From UBA9848 sp003454065 (GTDB lineage Bacteria > Spirochaetota > Spirochaetia > Sphaerochaetales > Sphaerochaetaceae), in the NCBI GenBank assembly GCA_946629155.1, contig CAMOXM010000088.1, forward strand, positions 1-5,642: 5,642 bases of DNA. Direction: 5' to 3'. Both the position numbers and the translations under genes were made by a program. Positions 1 to 5,111 of the stretch are shown one piece after another. Under the pieces are notes generated by a model. The model did not search any database, had not been told where the DNA came from, and saw only the letters and a list, made by a program, of their open reading frames with translations. Position 1 is the stretch's first letter; every line of letters starts with the position of its first letter.

Positions 1-1
1 G

Positions 2-463
2 GCCAACATCGCTTTGCTGTTCCTTTCACTTGTATCGTTTGTCATTTCATTCATTTGGTATCGCATTGCCAGGGGGTCGAAAGCCTGCTTTGAGGAATAT
101 GAAGATGCGATAGGCGAGACGTATAGGAAATATATGAAAGACAAGGTATATGGATCCGAATTCTTCCGTCCGGAATTTGGTGCGAGAGGTTCGGACCGTT
201 TGACAGGCTCCGGAGCGTATTCCGTCAGCAAGTTGAACATTATCTTGCCGCTGTTCTTCATGGAGCTGCTTGGCTTGCTTTCGTTTTTTCATTCTAAAGC
301 GGCATCGTGCGGCAGGTTTGTATGTTCGTGCTGTGATTTATGCTGGGCGGTTTTCATAATGCTTGTGCTGTTCGTTCTGAACCTAATCCTCGTATGTGCG
401 TTTTCCAAGAGCACTTGGCTTAGCAAACGTACGCATAAGGTCAGTGCCGATGCGCAAAATTGA
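2..463 (+). CDS. Small multi-pass membrane protein, C-terminal part (5' end outside window)
   Basis: The reading frame is open to the left edge of the window, so this is probably the 3' part of a longer gene; a TTG at 14 is possible but unconvincing as a start. Three hydrophobic segments are visible: at the very start (about positions 2-58, ending in WYRIARGSK), around 230-290 (LNIILPLFFMELLGLLSFF) and around 325-400 (a Cys-rich segment running into FIMLVLFVLNLILVCAF). Between the first two lies a charged stretch with many Glu, Lys and Tyr residues. The pattern of a membrane helix, WY-x-I, a charged helix, then 'LSK-like' residues before a second helix resembles small RipA-type octameric membrane proteins, but this is a loose resemblance only. 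It ends 15 bases before the next gene, so the two probably shared a transcript. I would otherwise call it a hypothetical membrane protein. Confidence 0.6.
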   Translation, partial: ANIALLFLSLVSFVISFIWYRIARGSKACFEEYEDAIGETYRKYMKDKVYGSEFFRPEFGARGSDRLTGSGAYSVSKLNIILPLFFMELLGLLSFFHSKAASCGRFVCSCCDLCWAVFIMLVLFVLNLILVCAFSKSTWLSKRTHKVSADAQN

Positions 464-464
464 C

Positions 465-471
465 GGGGAGG
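465..471 (+). promoter_or_regulatory. Shine-Dalgarno sequence of the FGE-like relic
   Basis: GGGGAGG lies 7 bases before the ATG at 479, at an ideal distance. It supports that start and shows that the organism uses conventional ribosome binding sites at some genes. Confidence 0.6.
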
Positions 472-478
472 ACGGCGG

Positions 479-1197
479 ATGAAAACGAAGGTGAAGTATT
501 CGCTGTCGCTCGCCCATCGTTCATATTGGAATCTGTCCGAATATAACGAGGATGGAGGGATGATTAGGAATAATAATGAAGTATATACCGGTGGTGAACC
601 GGTGGTATGCGTTCTTTTCATTTACGATACAGAGGATTTTTCTGCAGCATTCGATTTGCTCGGTGTTGCGATGGGCGTTGCTCCGGCGCAGGACGGGCTG
701 AAGCTTGTGCAGGGTGGAACCATCAGCAGCGCTCATGTTGACGGCGAGATGAGAAGCGATGTCGCAATCGATGCCTTCTATATTGGTGAGACTGAGGTCA
801 CCCAAGCTGTATATGAAAGCGTCATTGGATATAACCCGTCCGAATTCGAGGGTGATGATCTGCCTGTTAATTGTGTGAACTGGTATGATGCCGTCATCTT
901 CTGCAATTGCATGTCACGGTTGTCTGGGCTGGAGAGGTGCTATTCAATGTCCGACGATTCTTCGATCGTCTGCGACTTCTCCAAGAACGGCTACCGCCTT
1001 CCTACCGAGGCCGAGTGGGAATGGGCTGCGAGTGGAGGCGTGGAGTCCGAGGGCTACAAGTATTCCGGCTCCAACGACATAGGAGAGGTGGCATGGTACT
1101 CCTTTAATTCTGAATATAAGATACATTCTGTCGGACCTATAGTGGATACGTTCTAAAATATGATGGCTTCCGGCTTGCTCGTTCCGCGCAGGAATAG
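479..1197 (+). pseudogene. FGE/SUMF1-like (formylglycine-generating enzyme family) gene, internally deleted and frameshifted
   Basis: The 225-residue open frame (479-1156) starts at an ATG with a strong Shine-Dalgarno sequence. From about residue 73 it reads as the N-terminal half of an FGE-sulfatase (SUMF1) domain: LVQGGT at 76-81, FYIGETEVTQ at 100-109, NPSEFEGDDLPVNCVNW at 119-135, the hallmark YRLPTEAEWEWAASGG at 172-187, then EVAWYS and HSVG near residue 216. A complete domain would continue with the GNVWEW region and the RGGSW motif; none of this is present. Instead the frame ends at 1156, and in another forward frame (1159-1197) the sequence reads YDGFRLARSAQE-stop, which is the usual C-terminal ending of this family. 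So about 60-70 codons are missing and the two ends are out of frame. The first 70 residues are not recognised. The remaining protein should lack the active core. Family members are often multicopy, with roles from sulfatase activation to unknown. Confidence 0.75.
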
Positions 1198-1216
1198 AGC
1201 GATGGGAACGAGTTTT
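1178..1216 (+). terminator. Possible weak intrinsic terminator
   Basis: CTCGTTCC at 1178-1185 and GGAACGAG at 1205-1212 form a perfect 8-bp inverted repeat followed by TTTT (1213-1216). The 19-base loop is large and the T run short, and the left arm overlaps the FGE-like C-terminal relic. It sits where the FGE-like transcript should end, but may be chance. Confidence 0.3.
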
Positions 1217-1229
1217 GAAAAAACCTCAT

Positions 1230-1258
1230 TTGCATTGCGCTTGCATCTGAACTAAAAT
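1230..1258 (+). promoter_or_regulatory. Candidate sigma70-type promoter of the AAA-ATPase relic
   Basis: TTGCAT (1230-1235), a 17-base spacer and TAAAAT (1253-1258). The ATG at 1266 follows after only 7 bases, so transcription would begin at or next to the start codon. The -10 matches 5 of 6 consensus bases; the -35 is weak. Confidence 0.4.
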
Positions 1259-1265
1259 AAAAGGC

Positions 1266-2059
1266 ATGAAACGAAGATTGCCTATCGGAACGCAGAGCTT
1301 CGAGATAATCAGGAACGGCGGTTATGTTTATGTTGACAAGACCGATTTTGTTTACAATCTTGCCGACGACTGCAGGATGGCAGGGAAGTTGACGAGATGT
1401 TTTTCGCCGATTATGATCCGAACAGCCTGGATATTGCCCCGCTTTTGTATCAGTACGGGTATCTGACGATAATCAGATATGACCTTCAATCGGGAATCTA
1501 CAAGCTTGGTTTTCCTAACAAGGAAGTTGCAGAGGGTCTTATGACCTGCCTTTTGCCGAAATATCTGGCAGCAAGCGATAGTAAATCGAATGGGAACATA
1601 GGCAATAGGTCTGAAGTAGCCATTGAAAGCATTCGGCAGACATTGCTGAAAGGTGACGCGAAGAGAGTTGTTGACATAGTCTCGTCCTGCATTTCGAGCA
1701 TTCCTACGATTATGAATGAGTCGTGCGAAAACTATTATGAGAGTCTTGTGCATGTCATTTTTCGCGTGACAGGTTTCGAGGTTGTCGGACAGGCTCAGTC
1801 ATCAGCTGGCAGAGCGGACATAGTGTTGCAGATCCCGAATTGCGTTTGGATATTCGAATTGAAAATGGATAATGGCGTCAAAGATGTCGGCAAGATATGC
1901 AACTTGGCGCTGAAACAGATAGACGACAAGGGCTACTTCAAACCATATTTAGCATCAGATAAGACAACCCGTAAAGTTGCGCTTGTATTTTCTTCCAAAA
2001 AGAAGGGTTTGATAGGTTGGAAGGAGCAAGTTAAATGCACTTCTAAGAACCATCTTTAG
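1266..2059 (+). pseudogene. AAA-ATPase-like / DUF1703 (PD-(D/E)XK nuclease) gene, ATPase core deleted
   Basis: The first frame (1266-1466) begins MKRRLPIGTQSFEIIRNGGY and VYVDKTDFVYNL, the classic start of the AAA-ATPase-like (PF09820) family. Normally a Walker A segment (FLSRPRRFGKS-like) and about 250 further residues follow. Here the family sequence stops near residue 41. From about 1385 a different forward frame carries the family's C-terminal half up to 2059: PLLYQYGYLTI, LGFPNKEVAEGL, ENYYESLVHVIF, and a PD-(D/E)XK site with GRADIVL followed by FELK (D, then ExK 13 residues on). That half is about 220 residues and looks undamaged. Full-length relatives are around 500-550 residues. The gene therefore lacks its whole ATPase domain and changes frame at the junction (about 1380-1395). 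An ATG at 1397 could in principle allow separate translation of the nuclease half, but no clear ribosome binding site precedes it. These proteins are often multicopy and of unknown function. Confidence 0.75.
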
Positions 2060-2163
2060 CGACAAATCCCTGGTTTTTCCTGTATATATGTACTAGGCGC
2101 ACGAAATGGAATCTTTGGCTCTCGATACGCCCGCTTGAAAAACGGAGGGGAAACGGGTATATT
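2060..2163 (+). other. Intergenic gap, nothing clear
   Basis: About 100 bases between two relics. The only recognisable element is GGAGGGG at 2144-2150, a possible Shine-Dalgarno sequence 13 bases before the ATG at 2164. I see no convincing hairpin, promoter or RNA. Confidence 0.4.
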
Positions 2164-2564
2164 ATGGGAAAATGCAGGATCGAGGGGAAGGCGAATGCCC
2201 CCGATAGCATTGTCATAGATGAGGCTTTCAGAAGGAGGTTTTCGGAATATTGCCTTATAGACGACTACTACATGTCGGTTTTTTTCAGGGACGATGCGGC
2301 CGAGCGCCCAGTGCGTGCTGAGAAATAGGACGATGGAACTTAAGGAATCGAAGGAGGTCGGCATTATGAGCGACGTGATAAGGGAGATGGTCGAGGGGGG
2401 GCGTCGAGCAAGGGCGCAAGGAGGGCATGGAGAAAGGCATGGAGGTCGCTAAAGCAGATGCTGTTCTTAGGATGATGGATAAGGGCTTTAATGCAAATGT
2501 CATATCCGAATGCCTTGATCTATCGATTGATGATGTCAGGATGATTGCCAAAGCCGCTACTTGA
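2164..2564 (+). pseudogene. Rpn-type / PD-(D/E)XK transposase-family gene, internally deleted and frameshifted
   Basis: Three pieces of one gene lie in three frames. Piece 1 (2164-2328, 54 codons) contains AFRRRFSEYCLIDDYYMSVFFRDDA, reading like the opening of the Rpn/PD-(D/E)XK transposase family, whose members begin with a DxxFRxxF-type helix before an FF(R/K)D segment. Piece 2 (about 2315-2401, another frame) reads VLRNRTMELKESKEVGIM and SDVIREMVEGG, which matches the region after the nuclease domain. Piece 3 (2400-2564, third frame) reads GVEQGRKEGMEKGMEVAKAD and then ISECLDLSIDDVRMIAKAAT-stop: the charged EG(R/K)xEG helix and the C-terminal helix-turn-helix-like tail ('x-IS-x-x-L-x-LS-x-x-x-V') of this family. 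The nuclease core between pieces 1 and 2, about 150-190 codons, is missing. Pieces 2 and 3 are joined by a seven-G run (2395-2401); six Gs would restore the frame. Intact relatives are about 300 residues. It is certainly inactive as a nuclease. Confidence 0.7.
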
Positions 2565-2568
2565 TGTT

Positions 2569-2596
2569 TTGATTTGTATCATCTCGGTGCTATAAT
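2569..2596 (+). promoter_or_regulatory. Promoter of the moaA operon, predicted leaderless start
   Basis: TTGATT (2569-2574), a 16-base spacer and a perfect TATAAT (2591-2596) preceded by TGC (2588-2590), which gives an extended -10. The ATG at 2603 begins 6 bases after the -10 box, where transcription itself should start. There is no purine-rich ribosome binding site in front of the ATG. It begins directly after the Rpn relic stop, leaving no space for a Moco riboswitch leader. Confidence 0.65.
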
Positions 2597-2602
2597 TAGC
2601 GT

Positions 2603-3589
2603 ATGCGCGATTCGTATTCACGTCAAATCAGTTATTTGCGTTTTTCCCTGACGGACAAATGCAATCTGAAATGCGGATATTGCTGGACATCTGCATCTGA
2701 TGACGAATCCATAGTTCGAACATCCGCAGTTAGATTCGGCTACGATGAGCGGCTGATGTCCGTTCGCGCCGCCTCCCGTGTCGGGATAACCAAGGTTCGG
2801 ATTACCGGAGGAGAACCTTTGTGCTATCCGAGGCTCATGGATTTCATAAGAGGTGTGAAAGGCATTTCGGGCATAGACGGCGTGTATCTGACAACCAACG
2901 GCACTATGCTTGACGGCGCGGCAGGCGAGCTTGCGAAAGTCGGATTGGACGGAATCAACATAAGTCTTGATACTTTGAAGCGCGACAAATACGAAAAGCT
3001 TACCGGTTATGATATGTTCGATAGGGCGATGGGCGGATTGCATGCCGCTTTGTCGAGCGGATTTAGGAGAATAAAGCTGAACGTAGTGTTGATAGGCGGA
3101 TTCAACGACGATGAGATTCCGGGTTTCGTTGCGCTCACCAAAGAAATGCCGGTGGATGTGCGTTTCATAGAATTGATGCCGATGTCGGGAAACGGCATGT
3201 TCGGGAAGAATGCTTTTCTGAGCGGCAAGAAGGTCTTGAAAGAGTGCCCTGACTTGAAATTCATCGGAAGGGAAAACCCCTCATCTGTTGCTTGCCTTTA
3301 TGCTTTGGATGGGGCGAAAGGCAAGGTGGGGCTGATAGAGCCGGTATTCTCGTCCTTCTGCGACAAATGCAACAGGCTTAGAATCACTTATGACGGATTC
3401 GTAAAGCCGTGTCTGCATTCCGCCGAAGAGTTTTCTTTAGTTGGTCAGAATGAGACCGAAATGGAAGCCACGATCAGGAGGGCTATCGAAAGCAAGCCGC
3501 GCGAGCACGATGATTTGCGATGCGTTGATAGCGCAGGTGCAGACGGCGCTACGACGGGCGGCAGAAGCATGAAGAGGATCGGCGGGTAG
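2603..3589 (+). CDS. moaA: GTP 3',8-cyclase MoaA (molybdenum cofactor biosynthesis)
   Basis: Radical-SAM enzyme that, with MoaC, converts GTP to cyclic pyranopterin monophosphate, the first step of molybdenum cofactor synthesis; cytoplasmic. The 328 residues match the family length. Visible: the N-terminal RQISYLRFSLTDKCNLKCGYC with the CX3CX2C cluster ligands (Cys20, Cys24, Cys27), RITGGEPL at 66-73 for SAM binding, TTNG at 97-100, SLDTL at 121-125, GFNDDEI at 166-172, RFIELMP at 187-193, and the second 4Fe-4S cluster CX2CX13C (Cys253, Cys256, Cys270) with CNRLR after it for GTP. The protein ends in Gly-Gly, the conserved C-terminal tail required for the activity. An unusual point is Trp28 after Cys27, where the family normally has Met-Pro. 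The ATG sits 6 bases after a -10 box. moaC follows after 2 bases. Confidence 0.93.
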   Translation: MRDSYSRQISYLRFSLTDKCNLKCGYCWTSASDDESIVRTSAVRFGYDERLMSVRAASRVGITKVRITGGEPLCYPRLMDFIRGVKGISGIDGVYLTTNGTMLDGAAGELAKVGLDGINISLDTLKRDKYEKLTGYDMFDRAMGGLHAALSSGFRRIKLNVVLIGGFNDDEIPGFVALTKEMPVDVRFIELMPMSGNGMFGKNAFLSGKKVLKECPDLKFIGRENPSSVACLYALDGAKGKVGLIEPVFSSFCDKCNRLRITYDGFVKPCLHSAEEFSLVGQNETEMEATIRRAIESKPREHDDLRCVDSAGADGATTGGRSMKRIGG

Positions 3590-3591
3590 GT

Positions 3592-4092
3592 ATGGGCAAA
3601 GCAGAGCAGGAAGATTTTTCGCATTTTGATGAAAGCGGCAGGGCGGTTATGGTGGATGTGTCTGGGAAGGCGCAGACTTCACGCGAAGCGATTGCCAAAG
3701 CGACTGTAAGAGTCAATTCCAATACGATGTCCCTTATCAAATCCGGGGGCATAAAGAAAGGCGATGTCCTGGCCGTTGCTCAAGTGGCCGGCATAATGGC
3801 CGCTAAGAGGACTCCGGATATTATACCGATGGCTCATACTCTTCTTTTGCAATCAGTTCGCATCGAATATGAAATCGACGATTCGAACAATCTGATTCTG
3901 ATTACTTCCTGTGTGAAATGCGAAGGTCAGACAGGTGCCGAGATGGAAGCGCTTACAGCTGCCAGCGTTTGCGCTCTTACGATTTACGACATGTGCAAGG
4001 CGGTTCAGAGGGATATTGAGATCGCTGATGTTCGCCTGCAAAGAAAATCGGGTGGCAAAAGCGGCGTTTACGAGAGGAAAAGCGAGGATTAG
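3592..4092 (+). CDS. moaC: Cyclic pyranopterin monophosphate synthase MoaC
   Basis: MoaC rearranges the MoaA product (3',8-cyclo-7,8-dihydro-GTP) into cyclic pyranopterin monophosphate; it is a cytoplasmic hexamer. The 166 residues fit the family. Visible motifs: HFDESGRAVMVDVSGK at the N-terminus, KKGDVLAVAQVAGIMAAKRTPDIIP at 55-79 with the conserved KGDV lysine, GQTGAEMEALTAASVCALTIYDMCKAV at 112-138 including the catalytic Asp133 and Lys136 (D128/K131 in E. coli numbering), and the C-terminal KSGGKSG. The usual substrate-binding segment LCHP reads MAHT at 80-83: the histidine is kept but the neighbouring Cys and Pro are replaced. The short N-terminal extension (to about residue 9) is normal. 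The gene begins 2 bases after moaA, so it is probably translated by coupling; its own ribosome binding site is weak. Confidence 0.93.
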   Translation: MGKAEQEDFSHFDESGRAVMVDVSGKAQTSREAIAKATVRVNSNTMSLIKSGGIKKGDVLAVAQVAGIMAAKRTPDIIPMAHTLLLQSVRIEYEIDDSNNLILITSCVKCEGQTGAEMEALTAASVCALTIYDMCKAVQRDIEIADVRLQRKSGGKSGVYERKSED

Positions 4093-4096
4093 CGTA

Positions 4097-5077
4097 ATGA
4101 CGAAAGCCGGTGGCAGAAGCAATGAAGAATTGGGGAACGAAATGGCGGCAGGCGGAAGAACAGGAAAGGTTAAGGCGGTTTGCATTTCAGAGAAAAAGGG
4201 CGAGATCAAAAAGGAAGTGGGTAGGGTCTCCGTGAAAAAGGGCTGGGGAATCGACGGTGATGCTCATGCCGGGAAATGGCATCGTCAGGTAAGCATTTTG
4301 GCTGCCGAGGATATCGCCGATATGGAAAAGGTTCTCGGTCGAAATCTTGATCGTGGCGTGTTTGCGGAAAACATAATAACCGAAGGCTTGAAAACCGATG
4401 GAATGCCTGTAGGAAGCATATTGGAAACCGAAGGCGGGGTTGTTCTCGAACTCACTCAAATCGGAAAGGAATGTCATAGCGATTGCGCAATCAAGCGACA
4501 GACCGGAAAGTGCGTGATGCCGCAGAAAGGCCTGTTTTTCAGGGTTTTGGAAGGCGGTGAGATCAAAGCGGGCGATACCATCGAATTTGCCTCATTGTAT
4601 AATGCCGCAGTACTCGTGGTCTCCACATCTTGCAGCATGGGAACACGAACGGACGAGGCAGGTGAAGCGGTGATGTCCATATTGAGAGGAAACGGCTTCA
4701 GATCCGAATACAAGTCGGTCGTTCCGGACGATGCCGGGCGCATCAAGGCAGAACTTCTTGATTTGTGCAATCCTGAGCGTGGTTTTCATTTGGTGCTTAC
4801 GTCGGGCGGAACCGGACTTTCGCCCGCAGATGTCACGCCCGAAGCCACATTGGAAGTCATAGAGAGGCGCGCCGACGGGATTTGCGAGCTGATGCGCCTT
4901 GAAGGCGGCAGGAGCAATTCGAACGCTTACTTGTCCAGAGGCGTGGCCGGAGCGCGCGGCAGGACCTTGATTGTGAATCTTCCCGGCAGCACCAGGGGCG
5001 CATCGGAAAGCTTGCGAGCGATAATTCCCGTTCTGCCACATGCCCTCAAGATGCTTTGCGGAGATTCAAGGCATTGA
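4097..5077 (+). CDS. MOSC domain–MogA/MoaB fusion (molybdopterin adenylyltransferase)
   Basis: Fusion of two molybdenum cofactor domains, 326 residues. Residues about 22-165 are MOSC: GIDGDAHAGKWHRQVSILA at 51-69, FAENIITEGL at 89-98, and IGKECHSDCAI at 122-132, with the conserved cysteine-histidine region, then CVMPQKGLFFRVL. MOSC domains bind sulfur or cofactor intermediates. Residues about 169-326 are a MogA/MoaB domain: VVSTSCSMGTRTDEAG at 174-189, TSGGTGLSPADVTPEAT at 235-251 (the GGTG loop and Asp-Val-Thr-Pro-Glu-Ala-Thr), and NLPGS at 294-298, ending in the typical DSRH. MogA adenylates molybdopterin before Mo insertion by MoeA. Start: ATG at 4097 is 4 bases after moaC and has AGCGAGG 9 bases upstream. 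A second ATG at 4142 with a GGGGAA in front would give 311 residues and skip a hydrophilic N-terminal stretch, so it remains an alternative. Longer in-frame upstream sequence overlaps moaC and is not coding. Confidence 0.88.
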   Translation: MTKAGGRSNEELGNEMAAGGRTGKVKAVCISEKKGEIKKEVGRVSVKKGWGIDGDAHAGKWHRQVSILAAEDIADMEKVLGRNLDRGVFAENIITEGLKTDGMPVGSILETEGGVVLELTQIGKECHSDCAIKRQTGKCVMPQKGLFFRVLEGGEIKAGDTIEFASLYNAAVLVVSTSCSMGTRTDEAGEAVMSILRGNGFRSEYKSVVPDDAGRIKAELLDLCNPERGFHLVLTSGGTGLSPADVTPEATLEVIERRADGICELMRLEGGRSNSNAYLSRGVAGARGRTLIVNLPGSTRGASESLRAIIPVLPHALKMLCGDSRH

Positions 5078-5102
5078 TTTTTAAGCGTCAAATTGCAATA
5101 AT
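5074..5102 (+). promoter_or_regulatory. Candidate promoter of the DUF4011 helicase gene
   Basis: TTGATT (5074-5079), a 17-base spacer and AATAAT (5097-5102) preceded by TGC, so an extended -10. The same -35 and TGC appear at the moaA promoter. The ATG at 5112 follows after 9 bases, which predicts a leader of about 2-3 bases. The -35 lies at the end of the MOSC-MogA gene, so this gene probably has its own transcript. Confidence 0.5.
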
Positions 5103-5111
5103 TCTAAAGTT

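Noticed and set aside
1352..1753. Reverse-strand open frames across the relics and Moco genes
   Set aside because: They mirror forward coding sequence, show no family motifs or start signals, and are explained by codon composition.
2158..2163. TATATT immediately before the ATG at 2164 as another leaderless promoter
   Set aside because: Transcription would start inside the coding sequence, no -35 box fits, and an upstream GGAGGGG suggests ordinary initiation.
2565..2602. A molybdenum cofactor riboswitch in front of moaA
   Set aside because: The Rpn relic ends at 2564 and the -10 box is 6 bases before the ATG, so there is no room for a structured leader.
3935..4096. Upstream extension of the MOSC-MogA reading frame
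   Set aside because: It lies within moaC in another frame, encodes no family sequence, and a sensible ATG with an upstream AGCGAGG exists at 4097.
5071..5096. Hairpin terminator after the MOSC-MogA gene
   Set aside because: Only a 4-bp stem (TTGA/TCAA) with imperfect flanking pairing and no T run after it; it also overlaps the better promoter reading.
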